Assembly (NCBI RefSeq): GCF_034190915.1
Contig: NW_026947507.1
Coordinates: 30,060,001-30,124,000 of the forward strand
Reading direction: 5' to 3'
From: Cavia porcellus
Lineage: Eukaryota > Chordata > Mammalia > Rodentia > Caviidae
DNA length: 64,000 bases
The notes under the pieces were generated by a model. That model did not search any database, was not told where the DNA came from, and worked only from the letters and a program-made list of their open reading frames with translations. A program made the position numbers and the translations under genes. Positions 47,784 through 59,116 of this stretch are shown piece after piece. Each line of letters begins with the position of its first letter. The stretch's first letter is position 1.

Positions 47784-47829
47784 CACTCTGGTGCTATTTT
47801 TAAACTGTGTTAAAAATAGCACCAGAGTG
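47784..47829. repeat. Perfect 20-bp inverted repeat with 6-nt loop
   Basis: Left arm 47,784-47,803 (cactctggtgctatttttaa) is the exact reverse complement of 47,810-47,829, with loop actgtg. A weak B1-like SINE starts immediately to the right. The function is unknown, and the hairpin is too short for a standard microRNA precursor. Confidence 0.95.
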
Positions 47830-50800
47830 ACTCCTGGGGAGGCACACGTGCAATCCCAGCACTCTGCAAGGCTGTGACAGGAGGGTCCCAAATTCCTACC
47901 TAGCCTGGCCAGCTTGTTAACCTATTAAGATTCTGACTCAGAATGAAAACAAGAAGGGTTAGGGATACGGTTTTGTGGGAAGGCCCTTGGGATGGCCCAT
48001 CAGTTTGGGGGTCTCATTTCTAGGCTGGCCTGGAACTTAAAGAGATCCTCCTGCCTCAGCACCCCTCACCCCTAGTGCTGAGATTACAGGTGTGTACCAC
48101 CACCACTCTGGGCTTGGACTGCGGAAGGGACATGTCCAGCTGCAAAAGTGACAAAAGAAAATCCAAGAAGCAGCACAAGCAACAGGTTGAGATGAAAATG
48201 GAAGATTTTTGAATCAGAAATAAGAAGTTTGAACAGAAGCAACTCCAGCAGGGAAGAATGAAGGCCTGAGGAAGGATTACAGACCATGTGAGGCAGGGTG
48301 ACCCTGGATTCCTTTTTTGTTTAAATGTCCCTGCCCATAATCCCAGCACTCAGGAAGCTGAGACAGGAGGATGTGATGAGTTCAAGCCATCTTGAACTAC
48401 ATAGGAGATCCTGCCTTGAACAAATAAACAAATGTTCACACCTGTTTAAACACTGATATTCTTTGTCACATCTGCTGCCACTTAGATGGTAAGACTGAAG
48501 ACTGCCTCAAGTTGTGGCAGTAACAGTAAACTTGTTTTTTCGAGGCGGGGTCTTGCTATGAGTTCAGCCTGGCCTTGAGCTCACTATGTAGACCAGGCTG
48601 GCCTCAAATTTACAGTAATCCTGGCGAGGTGGTGCAGGCCTATAGTCCCAGCAGTCGAGAGGCAGAAGCAGGAGGATCGCTGCAAGTTCAGGAACAGCCT
48701 GGTTTACCATAGTGAGACCTTGTCTCAAAAAACCAAAAAAGTAAATTCTGTCTGAACAAAAACAGTCGACATCTCAAGGTTAACGGGGGGCTGCAGTTTG
48801 GCCCTGGAGCCTGCATGTCAGAATTAAAACAAGTCACTCAGCCTGGCAGAGTGCTCCATTCCTGGAACCCTAAATATGTGGGAGGCTGAGACAGGAGGAT
48901 TGCAAATTTGAGCCATGCCTGGACAATTTAATGTTTAGTGACTTCCTCTTAAAATTTTAAAAGTGTGGGGAGCTACTTCAGCAATGGGCTCAATCCCAAA
49001 TGCCCTTTGTTAGAAGAAACAGTATTAGCCAGTCATGGTGGCTCAGGTCTGTAATCCCAGCACTCAGGAGACTGAGGCAGGAGGATCATTGCAAGTTTAA
49101 GACCAGCCTGGGCCACAAGGTGAGTTCAAGGCCAGCAGCAACTGCAGAGTGAGACACTGTTTCAAAAAAAAGAAGAAGAAAAAAACCTCAATATTTTATT
49201 TTTTAAAAAGTTATTTTAAAAACTAAAATTAAATGTGATCATTATGTACAAATGTGCACTTTAAAATTTTTTTTAACACCTAAATGTGAGCTGGGCATGG
49301 TGCCACAAGTTTGTGATCCCAGCACTCTGGAAGACTCAGGCAGGAAGATCTATTTGAGTTCAAAGCCAGCCTGGAAATATAACAGTTTAGGGAGACCCTG
49401 TTTCAAAAAAATAAAATATAATATAATGGGCTGGGAATGCAGCTTAATGTGAAGGCTATTGATTTAATCCTCGAGCTACACACATAAACGCAATGAATAA
49501 GTAACAATGTGATTCTTTCATCTCTATATGATGCTGGGGACTCTGCTTTCAGCTAGCATCTTGGCCATGCTGACAAAGCCCTTTCAGGCATCAGCAACTG
49601 AAAAACATGGTTTACAGGAACTGGCTTGGCTGAAGTGGTGACACATGTCTGTAATCCCAGGACTCAGAAGGTAGAGGCAGAGCTGGGCGTGGTGGCTCAC
49701 ACCTGTAATCCCAGCACTCCTGAGGCTGAGGCAGAAGGATGGTTTTGAAAGTGAGCTCAAGGTCAGCCTGAACTGCACATCGAGACCCTGTCTCAAAAAG
49801 ACCAAAAAAAAAAAAAAAAAAGGACTGAGGCAGGAGGATTCCCGAGTTTGAGGCCAGCCTGAGCCACATGGTAAGATCAAGGCCAGCCTACATGTTCTCA
49901 ATGGAATAAAATAAACCAAAAATACAAAACAGGCTTCCACACATTGTAATGCAAACTCGAGCCTGGACTCCAGGTTAATCCTCAACCAGCTGTGACCACA
50001 GACAGGGCCTGTGCAGAGCTTCCTTGGCTCTGTGCTTGGGCCCTTTCTCTCCTGGAAGAACGGACAGGAGTAGCCAGGGAAGCACACAGAAGGCAGCAGG
50101 GAGCCTGGCCATGTCCGGCCAGCGTGTGAGGAGGGTGGATTCTGACACCGGCTTTGGGGTGCAGCTTGGTGACTGAGCAGGTGCCTAGAATCCTGGGGGC
50201 CTAGGCTCAAAGCCAGTCCAACAAAACTCCCCGATCTCCTTGGAGATGCGCGTGTGCGGAAACGCCCAGGTCCCACTCGTGCTCCTGTTCTCTACGGCGT
50301 TTTTCTGGGAAGTCTTACACTTCCCCAGGGACGCGGGACTCAGCAGCACACGACTGGGGGCGGGGGGGGGGATCGCGCCCCCAGGAGACGGGCAATAAGA
50401 TTCTGCTCAGGAATCTGGCCCCTCCAACTCCCCCTGTAAGGCCTCTGGGCGTGGGAACCATCCCAAGAGGGTGTGATTTTCCCGAGAAGAGTCCGGGAGG
50501 GAATCGGGCTCAGACAGACCTTTAAGACCACAGAGTGGTGACAAAGGGGACGTTGCAGGGAGGAGTGAGGGGTAGCTGCACATTGGGTCTTGGGGACGGA
50601 GGAGCCATTCCCTGGGATGAGAGGTGCAGGGCAATGGGCGCCGCCTTGGCACAGGGTACCTGGAGTGTGGGTGGCTTGGGAGGACACACTCAGAAGTGAC
50701 CAGAAAGTAGTTGGATATTCTGGCACAAAGCCTGAGAAAAAAAAATTTTTTTTTTGACACAGGGCCTCCCTATGTTGCCCAGGTGGGCCTCGAAGCTCAC

Positions 50801-51410
50801 TTCGATCCTTCTGCCTCAGCTTTCTGAGTGCTGGTATTACAAGTGTGCCCCACCAAGCAAGGCTCTGAGAAATTGTAATGACAGCTTTCAGGGAACTAGG
50901 GTAGAGAACTTGCAGGAGGCCCTAGGTTCAATGCCCCCTGCTGGAAAAAAAAAACAGAAAAAACTAGGAAGCCTACAGGGTGGGAGCACACCTGTGGTGC
51001 CAGTACTCTGGGAGGCTGAGGCAGGAAGATGGCAAGTCTATCATGACATTTAATATATAACTTCAAATGAACATCAATGGAAAAACATTTCATAGGAAAT
51101 TTAAAATGTCTACTTTAGTGGAGAAAAAAATTTAAATATTTCTTCAGGTCAAGCGTGGTGGCACATACCTACTGTAGTCCCAGCACTAGGGAGGCTGAGG
51201 CAAGGAGGGTCATTCTGAGTTTGAGGCCAGCCTGGGCTACAAAATGAGCTCAAGGCCAGCCTGAACTGCACAGAGAGACCCTGTCTCAAAAAAATTATAT
51301 AAATAAAATTTTGTATGTATGATGTGTAAAGGCCGGGGATATAGCTCAGCAGCATAAGCACCTGCCTGGCAAGCTCAAGGTCATGAGTTCGATCCCCAGT
51401 ACCAAAAAAA
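47830..51410. mobile_element. SINE-rich interval between TRIM75 and the TRIM60-like gene (part 2)
   Basis: Plus-strand B1 copies are near 47,830-47,945, 48,330-48,440, 48,620-48,745, 48,845-48,960, 49,020-49,175, 49,285-49,415, 49,680-49,820 (long A-run), 49,820-49,905 (partial), 50,980-51,040 and 51,145-51,300. Minus-strand copies are near 48,015-48,115, 48,540-48,620 and 50,745-50,860. ID (+) units are at 49,430-49,490 and 51,330-51,410. The segment 49,930-50,740 is unique and rather GC-rich, with a poly-G run at about 50,355-50,370. No exon could be supported. Confidence 0.6.
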
Positions 51411-51525
51411 AAGTTAGCAATATATTATATATGGGTCATATAATTTATATATAAAACATACATTTTTATATATAAAATATATGTATATAAATTATATGTA
51501 TAAATATATATATGTAATTACTGGC
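51411..51525. repeat. AT-rich low-complexity tract
   Basis: About 110 bp composed almost only of A and T, with many short tata palindromes, just after an ID A-tail. Confidence 0.85.
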
Positions 51526-52535
51526 AGCTCTGTCCCACACCTGAGATCCACTTCCATCACTTGCAGTGGCAGCTGTTAGAGCCTAGTGGCCAGAATGGGC
51601 AGCAGGTTGACAGCCAAGAGGCTTTTAAGCAGGCCTTGGCTGGTGCAGGACATACACTTCAGTAGTTGAGTTCTCAGGCATAAGGTGTGGGCCTTGCAGA
51701 ATGATCAAACTTTTTCCTTACTCCTTGTCTGAAAAATATTCCTACCTGTGGTTCCTTGGAGTAGATGCTGATGACCATTAGGACATGACTGTAGGCTGTG
51801 AAGTCTAATGGAGGCCCACCTTTGGGGTGAAAAAGCAGGTGAGTTTTCAGGTGCTTTCAGGAAAAGCTTGAACCCACCATTAATGAATTAGTCTAAATGT
51901 GTTTTCCAAACAGCATAACCAGCCATCAGATTTTTTAAAACTTTAATTTATGAAAACTATGAAGGAAACTATATATACCTAATCGCCATCTGATTATAAA
52001 TGATAAAGTATTCATTCATTCTACCCTTTTTAAAAAAAAAAATATTTCATTGGAGTTAGGCATGATGACCCACACGTGACTCCAGCATTCAGGGAGCTGA
52101 GGTAGGAGGATCTCAGTTTGAGGCTAGCCTGGGCTACATACTCTAAAGCTAGCCTGAACCACAAAAGGAAATCCTATCTCACAAAAACCAAAGAAGGGAC
52201 CAGGGATAAAGCTCAGCGATAGGACATGAGGTCCCAGTTCAATTCAGTGTACCATAACAAAACAAAAAACCCGAAAAAATTTATATAGCTCAGTGGTAGA
52301 GCACGGGTCTCCATACACAAAGTCCTGACATCAGTCCCCAGCAGTGCACCAAGATAACTGATTTCATTGGACATAATAAATAGTCTTGGCTGCAGAAGTA
52401 GGAGTTCTGGGAAGTAGGAACTTGGCTGCAGAAGTAGGAACTCACTGGGAGTTCAAGGCCAGCCAGAACGCCAGTTTATCAAATAAATAAATCAAGTATC
52501 TCAGAACTGAAATCACTCGACAACTGATTTCATAT
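51526..52535. other. 3' flank of the TRIM60-like gene
   Basis: 51,526-52,020 is unique. A plus-strand B1 lies at 52,050-52,195, with ID (+) units at 52,196-52,265 and 52,275-52,350. A 19-bp motif (cttggctgcagaagtagga) occurs at 52,385-52,403 and 52,421-52,439. Confidence 0.55.
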
Positions 52536-52687
52536 CTATGGGATTAGCAATGTCACAACAGCAATGTTTTTATAGTTACTGAAAACCAGGGTGCAACATC
52601 TCTTCCGATTTGGATACGTGGTGAAGCTTTGGAACCACCTGGGAACCCTGGTCCAGTTGGCCCCAAGGCCGCATGATTCACAGATCC

Positions 52688-54124
52688 CTAAGTGCCACGC
52701 TTCGACACAGGACAGAGTCTCAGCGGCTCGGAATCTCGTCCTGCGTAGAAATAAGGCCAGACGTTTCTGGTGAACCGATCGTGGAACGTGTAGAGCACGG
52801 ACCCATCGTCCACGTTGTAGAAAGAAATCTCGCCCAGCTCGTAGTCCAGGAAGACGCCGACCTTGTTGGGCCTCACCTGGGGCACGATCCGGGCTTTCTG
52901 GGTGCCGAAGACCAGGTAGGAGCTGTTGCAGCGCCCGAGGGCCCAGAAGCCCCTGTACAAGTCCGGCTCGTTGCGCCAGTTGCGGGGCAGGGCGCCCTGG
53001 CAGGCGCCCAGCGTCCACTTGGGCTTGGCGCCCACCTCCACCTGCCAGTAGTGCCGGCCACAGTAGAAGAACTGTTGGCTCAGGAGGGCCAGGCACAGGT
53101 AGAACCTGTTGGGGGAGTAGCCCACCCGTCTCCGTTCCTCGAGGTAGGTCACGCTCTTCCGGTCCGCGGACACTTCGAGCTGTGGGTGCGCCGAGGTGGG
53201 GTCGAAGAGCAAGTTGACCTGGAAGAGCTGCACGATGCGCTCCAGGCCGGAGAACTGGGCGGGCAGCTTCAGCTGGAAGCCGCTCAGCTCGATGGTGGAG
53301 GGCAGCATGGTGGTGGAGGGCTCGGGGCGCCCGAGCGTCTGCCGCTTGTCCTCGATGCTCTTCAGGGAGCTCAGCAGGGCCACGTCGCAGGAGACAGCGC
53401 CCTTGCCCTCCACCTCCTTGAGCAGAAAATTCTGCCCGGACGCGTAGTTGGAGATAGTGGTGAGGTGCTGGTTCAGCTCCGCCAGGATCTCCGCCTCTTC
53501 CTCGTCCATCCGCCGGAGCGTGGCCTCCTGCTCGCCCTGCAGGAACTGTCGCACCCGCTCGAACTCAGCCTCGATCTCCTTCCGCCTGGCCACGGCCTCC
53601 TTGTGCAGCTCCAGGGTCTTGGTGTCCTGCAGCGCGATCATCTTCTCCACCTGCTCCAGCTTGCTCCGCAGCGGCTCCACCGAGCTCTCCAGCCGCCGCC
53701 TGTGCTCAGGCGCGGCCTCCTCGACGAGGCTCACGTTGTGGCGCCGGTGCTCCGGGGCGAAGCTGCAGTGCGCGCACAGCAGCTCCAGGTCCTGCTCGCA
53801 GAACAGAGTCAGCGCCCGCTGGTGCGGCTCGCACACGGCCTGCTGCGCCTCCTCCTGCTTCCTCTTGCTCCGGCGCAGCACCAGCTGCTGCACCGCCTGG
53901 GTCAGGCTGCTGAGCTGCGAGTTCCTGATGAAGTTCGGGCTGGCCAAATTGAAGCGGCAGACCGGGCAGGGGAACCTGTCGGTCAGGTCTTTCCAGCAGG
54001 CGCTCAAGCAGTCACAGCAAAAGTTGTGTCCACATTCAATGGTCACCGGGTCCTTGAAGTAATCGAAGCACAAGGGACAATGGCTCTCCTGTTGGAGGGA
54101 GGTCAGGGTCCCGGAGAACGCCAT
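52688..54124 (-). CDS. TRIM60: TRIM60-like RING/B-box/coiled-coil/PRY-SPRY protein (putative E3 ubiquitin ligase)
   Basis: An intact 478-residue TRIM protein in a single coding exon. The RING has C16, C19, C31, H33, C36, C39, C53 and C56. The B-box 2 has C98, H101, C109, D112, C117, C120, H126 and H129. A coiled coil covers about 135-240. The PRY-SPRY domain runs from about 285 to near the end, with FYCGRHYWQVEVG, GVFLDYELGEISFYNVDD and VWPYFYAGRDSEPL. The words PKWTLGACQ...RNWRNEP and PNKVGVFLDYELG resemble human TRIM60 (471 aa). The start at 54,124 gives the family's usual N-terminus, with G at +4. Gene order TMEM192-TRIM75-TRIM60 supports the name, but TRIM61 is nearly as similar, so the exact orthology is unsettled. 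Very GC-rich at third codon positions. All zinc ligands are intact; the substrate is unknown. Confidence 0.87.
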   Translation of the reverse strand: MAFSGTLTSLQQESHCPLCFDYFKDPVTIECGHNFCCDCLSACWKDLTDRFPCPVCRFNLASPNFIRNSQLSSLTQAVQQLVLRRSKRKQEEAQQAVCEPHQRALTLFCEQDLELLCAHCSFAPEHRRHNVSLVEEAAPEHRRRLESSVEPLRSKLEQVEKMIALQDTKTLELHKEAVARRKEIEAEFERVRQFLQGEQEATLRRMDEEEAEILAELNQHLTTISNYASGQNFLLKEVEGKGAVSCDVALLSSLKSIEDKRQTLGRPEPSTTMLPSTIELSGFQLKLPAQFSGLERIVQLFQVNLLFDPTSAHPQLEVSADRKSVTYLEERRRVGYSPNRFYLCLALLSQQFFYCGRHYWQVEVGAKPKWTLGACQGALPRNWRNEPDLYRGFWALGRCNSSYLVFGTQKARIVPQVRPNKVGVFLDYELGEISFYNVDDGSVLYTFHDRFTRNVWPYFYAGRDSEPLRLCPVSKRGT

Positions 54125-54229
54125 GGGGCTGGGTGCTGGAGACCACCGAGGAGGCCTGCTGGAAGTAGCTGTCCCTGGGTCCTGGCAGGCTGCCGGGCAC
54201 CAACGAAATCTTGCTGAATACCTCGGTGC

Positions 54230-57200
54230 CTAAACTCAAAAGACAAGAATTTAAAACTTGGAGCTTTTCAGATTAGTCCATCTGAACTTCATGCTAATGA
54301 TTTTTTTTTTTTTCAAGATACCAAGCGGTGGTTCCTGTGGGCGAGAGAAAAGTTTGCGTTTCTCGTGTGCAGGTTTGAAACCACCTGGTAATAGTTGATT
54401 CAGGCAAGAATCATCAGCGACTGTGAAAGCTATTGGGGATGCTCAAAGATGATAGAATACAGTTTGAGAATCTCTAAAATGGGCATAATGGCACACACCT
54501 GTAATCCCAGTTCTGGAGACAGTGAGGCGGAGTTTTTTGCAGAGTTTGAGGCCAGCTGGGCTATTTAATGAGACTTTTTAATAAAAACACGTCTGTTGCT
54601 GGCCATGAGTGCCCACCTATATGTAATCCCAGTCTTTAGAAGGCTGAGGAAGGAAGATTGCTGTGAGTTGGAGGGCAGCCAGGGCTACACAGTGAGTTTA
54701 AGGCCATCTTTAACTGCAGAGTGAAACCTTGTCTCAAAAAACCAAAACAAACATTCTGTGATTTTTTTTTTCCTGAGACAGATTCTCACTATGTAGTTCA
54801 AGCTGGTTACAAACTCATTATATAATTTAGGTTGGCCTTGAACTCATGGCAGTCCTCCTGCCTCAGCCTCATGAGTGCTGGGATTATAGGCATGTGCCAC
54901 TGTGCCTGGCTAAAACTTTCTGTTGAGTATAAAATTGGAATGATTTCATTCTGTACCTATGGCCCAACCTTCCACAGTACATTTTCCTAAAATAAAAGCC
55001 CAACACCTTGCCACGGCTGGGCAAACTGACAGGACCTTACAATGGGACCCATGGCTGTCTTTCCTTGCTCAGGGCTGCTACAGTGGACTCCTGTAAAGCT
55101 GAGTTCTCCACTGTGGATGTGCCCACCCTGCCTCGGGTCTCCTGAGACCCCTTTGGGCCACCTAGCAGGTCCAAGGGGAGCTATCTCTACCCACCAAATG
55201 GACTTTGCCCTCTCTGCTTCCCCTCTTTTGTTTTCCCTTTGAACCCAACACTGCACTTAGCTACATCACCAAGCCTTTTTTTTGTTGTTACCTTGAGAGG
55301 GGATCGTACTTAGTTGCTAAGTACCCCGGGCTGGGCTCCAACTTTCTGATGCTTCTGCCTCTGCCTCTCAGAGTGCTGAGATTACAGCCTATCACTACAT
55401 TTTTTTTTCGCTCTCTTGAGACAGGGTCTCTCCAGGTAGTCTAGGCTGGCCTTGAACTCACTGTGGAGCCCAGGCTGACCTCAAACTCATAGTGATCCTC
55501 CTGCCTCAGCCTTTTGTGTTCTGGGATTATAGGTGTAGACCACCACACCCAGCTTTTCTACTTTTAATCATAGAACTCAATCATGACTTGAAACAGTCTT
55601 CTACATGCATTTGTTTCTTGGTTCATGCCTTTTGTTTTTTATTGGCAAATGAGACAAACTGAAATTAGGTAGTTTATCTTATTCATAGAAAAGTCACAAC
55701 AGACTTAAAATGAATAATGAAGAAACTTACCCTAAAAATAAACAGACAAGGCTGGGGACTGGTGGTGTGCGGCTGTAATCACACCTGTAATCCTAGCACT
55801 CTGGGGACTGAGGCAGGAGGATTGCCATGAGTTGAGGTTGCCTGCGCTATATAGTGAGACTATCTCAAACAACAACAAACAAAACCTCTAAAAAGTTCAA
55901 ACAATAAGTGACAATTTGGTAGGACAGAAATTGGATAGAGATTTCTAAACTAAAGGATTAGGATTAAAGAGCTAGGCATAGTGGCTGACCTGTAATTCCA
56001 GCACTCTGAAGGCTATGAAGCAGGATTGCCATGAGTTTCAGCCAGCCTGAATTACATAGAAACCCTGTCTCACAAAGCCAAAATAAATTCATTAATAAAG
56101 AGGAAATAAAACCATGCAGAATATATTATGAATGAATTTATGCCTAAAAAGACATAACTGGGCATCATAGTACATACCTGTAGTCCTGGCACTCAGGAGG
56201 CTGAGGCAGGAGGAGTGACCTAAATTTGAGGCCAGCCTGGGCTACCTAATGAGGCCTTGTCTCAAATAAAAATCAAATAAGTTTCTAAAAACCAAGAAAT
56301 TATAAAGGACATCATACACCCAACAGGAGTATAGGAATAAAACATAGGCAGAGGCTCTAGATGTGACCCCTAGTATCACAAAATAATAATTGTTTCAGCC
56401 AATACCCTGAGGACAGGCCCAGCGTCCCAGTCTCTGGAGGAGCAGAGCCAACTTCACAAACACTAGCCAAAGGATTTCCCTCAAATGCCCTTCCTCTCTT
56501 TTCTCATTCTCTTCTATTCCTTTGCACCCTTTGTTTTTGAGACAGGGTGTCCCTAAAAGGCTCAGGCTGACCTTGAACTTGGGGTGATCTGCCTGCCTCA
56601 GCCTCCCACCACACCTGCTTCATTCTCTCTTCATGATTAAGATCTGTGAACATGTGCAGAAACATGAAATTCTGATATTCTGGGAAGCTAAGGAAGGACT
56701 GGGAGTTGCTCGAGCAATTTAGCAATTTCTCAAGAAAGAAAAGAAAGAAAAAAGCCAGGCATGGTGGCACACGCCTGTAATCCCAGCACTGGGGAGGCTG
56801 AGGCAGGAGGCTCAATGTTTGAGGTCAGCCTGGGCTACAAAGTGAGCTCAAGGCCAGTCTGAACTGCACTGTGAAATGCTGTCTCAAAAATCCCTCCTCC
56901 TCAAAAAAGGCTGGAGATGTAGCTCAGTACAGAGGCCCTGACTCCAATGTCCAAAACTGCAAACAGCCAGACTACACAGTGAGTTTTAAGGCCTTCTACA
57001 CTACATAATGAGACCCTGTCTCAAAAAACCCCAATGCTGCCAGGAACAAGTACCACCAAAAATAGAGGGGGAAAAACTGCCCTGCTATCTATGTTTGTTT
57101 CTCTCTCTTTCTCTTTCTCTTTCTTCTCTTTTCTTTTTCTTTTTTTCTTCTCTCTTCTCTTCTCCGCTTCTCTTCTTTTCTCCTCTCTCTCTGTCTCTCT

Positions 57201-57575
57201 TTCTTTCTTTCGATAGGACCTCACTATGTAGCCTAGTCTGGCTTCTAACTTGCAGAGACCCTCCTGCCTCTGGCTCTTGAGTGCTGTGGGCATGCACCAT
57301 CCTGCCCGGCCATTTCTACGGTTTTACTCACTGTCTGACTCTGTCTCACACTATCCCTCAAACAACTGTATAACATGGCTTTTCAAAAACTCCAGTCCTA
57401 TCACTTTTCCCTTTTAATCTTGCCATAAGTTTACTCCAAGAACAAAGACTTAACCAGACACTGCCTGCCAAAAATAGGGCCCAACTGTGAGGAGACAGGC
57501 GTGTGGAGATCGCGGGAACTCCTGGCCTTGCTCCTCTATGCCCCCCTCCAGGTCCTCCCAGCCCTCGAGATTTAC
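54230..57575 (-). other. Predicted 5' intron of the TRIM60-like gene
   Basis: On the minus strand, donor CAG|gtaaat at 57,575 and acceptor "tcttttgagtttag" ending at 54,230 bracket this span. It holds plus-strand B1 copies near 54,480-54,590, 54,595-54,755, 55,770-55,880, 55,970-56,090, 56,155-56,275 and 56,755-56,900. Minus-strand copies are near 54,770-54,915, 55,285-55,400, 55,415-55,560, 56,535-56,620 and 57,210-57,315. An ID unit is at 56,905-56,960. 55,560-55,760 and 56,290-56,500 are unremarkable unique sequence. Confidence 0.5.
57098..57211. repeat. Polypyrimidine/polypurine tract
   Basis: 57,098-57,165 is an uninterrupted run of 68 C/T bases. It continues to 57,211 with only two G interruptions (57,166 and 57,193). 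Open frames here on either strand are low-complexity artefacts. Confidence 0.9.
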
Positions 57576-57740
57576 CTGAAGCAGGTGGATCGGCGGCACC
57601 CACACCTGCCGAGCTGGTCAACGTCATTGACAAGCTCGGCATGGTTCCCACACACACTTAAGAAGCGCGGTTGCCCTGGAGAGGCACGCTCGGCCTGCGC
57701 GGTGATTGGCTGTTCCCAGGAGTGGGCGTGAATGACGGGC
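57576..57740 (-). promoter_or_regulatory. CCAAT promoter and noncoding first exon of the TRIM60-like gene
   Basis: The minus strand reads a GC-rich upstream segment (ctccgcccgtcattcac). The block cctgggaacagccaatcacc follows at 57,701-57,720, with its CCAAT box at 57,705-57,709. CpG-bearing sequence then runs to donor CTTCAG|gtaaat, whose last exon base is at 57,576. The exon would splice to about 54,229. There is no TATA box. A related CCAAT block lies in the opposite direction at 60.58-60.60 kb. Confidence 0.5.
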
Positions 57741-58322
57741 GGAGAGGAGGGTGTGAGACTTCACATCAGGGAGACCCCATTTTCCAGGGCTGAGGTGCAG
57801 CGCTGTCATCCAGCGGGTGCTTCGAGGGAAAGCGTCCCTTGATGCAGTCTCCAGCACCAAAACAATTGCCCATGTCTACCTTGTCAGATTATTAATTTTT
57901 GAGACAAGGTCTCACTCTATAATCCAAGGTGGCCTCTGCGCGCTGAGAATATGGGTGCGTGACACCACGCCCTTTTAATCACTTCAGATTTTTCGGACTG
58001 TGTTTTTACCCCCAGGAGCAGCTCCTAGTTTCCAGTCGCTGGCTTGTTTACACCTCAGTGTGGTAGGACAGCTCTCTGCCTCATCTTCCCAAGGACAAGG
58101 GTGGGACACAGGAAGGAGAGGTGACCTTGGAAGAAGGGAGCTGTCAGCTCCTAGAAATCAAGAACTGGAGACCAAGATAAACTCTCCCAATCAGGTGTGA
58201 TGGCCCACGCCTATAATCCCAGTACTTGGGGTCGAGTCTGTAGCAGGAGAATATCCCCAAATCTGAGGACAGTCTGGCTTGTATAGTGAATTTCCACCTC
58301 CCTAAACTACAGACCGAGGGCC
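57741..58322. other. Flank of the TRIM60-like promoter
   Basis: 57,741-57,890 is unique. A minus-strand B1 remnant is at 57,900-57,975. 57,980-58,190 is unique. A plus-strand B1 is at 58,195-58,320. Confidence 0.5.
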
Positions 58323-59110
58323 TAGTCCGGGGGTGGCAAACCTCTTAGAGACCAAGTGCACCCAATGCAACCAGAAACCCACTTGTTTATTGCAGATTTT
58401 AATTGCACCACTGCAATTAAACCTGAATACTGAAGGTTTAGTTTAGAAAAAAACCTCACAGAATAACATCTTTTGTCTTACAAGAAAAGCATAAGAATAG
58501 AGCTTTCACTGATACAAATGGCTTTTTATTGAAAGGTAAAAGTGCATTTGGCTTGCTTTTGCACAATTAATGTGATTTTTGTTGTTTTATGCTTGCTGTT
58601 CATTTGTCAAACCTTGACCCTTACTTCATTATCTTAGAGCAACACAAGCAACCCTCGGGGGGTCACCAGTTAGTCTGATTCTTGTCTGGGGTTTGATATA
58701 ATTCAAAGCTGAAAGCAGCCGCCCCATGCATAAAATGTTCCAAACAAAAGCAACCTCGAGTGCTTTCACTGACATAAAATTATTTGACAGGGAATTTCAC
58801 ACTTAAGGAATTTCATTTCCAAAAACAAACAAAAGTTAGAATATAATATCTGTTTAAAGAGGTAAAACTTTTAAGACTTCACTCTACACTCTTACAGATT
58901 TAAGACATTTTTTAATGTAATAGAAACGAAGTTAGATGAGCAGGAAAATTAAGTTTGACAAACTTAATTGACATGGAGATTTAAGATCCAGTGAATTTGA
59001 AATGCATATTCCAAATAACATGTGAACGCGAACGCACAAGGTAATGTTTAATTAGTTTTGCGAAAAAACAGGGGATTTATAGATCTCTGTGTTTTGAGCT
59101 GTGAAAAAAA
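58323..59110. mobile_element. Possible hAT-family DNA transposon relic
   Basis: The left edge reads "tagtccgggggtggcaaacc", similar to the "CAGggGTGGCAAAC" ends of hAT elements. It is followed by "gagaccaagtgcaccc" and an AT-rich body without SINEs. I could not find a matching inverted terminal repeat on the right, so it is truncated, decayed or not a hAT at all. No transposase frame is intact. Confidence 0.35.
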
Positions 59111-59116
59111 AGGGGA

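Noticed and set aside
47784..47829. Hairpin as a microRNA gene or a bacterial-type terminator
   Set aside because: The stem-loop is only 46 bases, too short for a usual precursor, and the window is eukaryotic nuclear DNA, so an intrinsic terminator does not apply.
49584..50276. 230-codon minus-strand open frame
   Set aside because: Its C-terminal half is antisense B1 and poly-A translation (FFFFFF, RQGLDVQFRLTLSS). The N-terminal half has no recognisable domain or splice support.
52673..54217. 514-codon open frame on the plus strand, antisense to the TRIM60-like gene
   Set aside because: Same codon-register effect of high GC3. The AT-rich sister gene at 63 kb has no such antisense frame, which supports the compositional explanation.
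57008..57293. Overlapping open frames rich in S, L, F and, on the other strand, E, K, R
   Set aside because: Pure translation of the polypyrimidine/polypurine tract and adjoining SINE.
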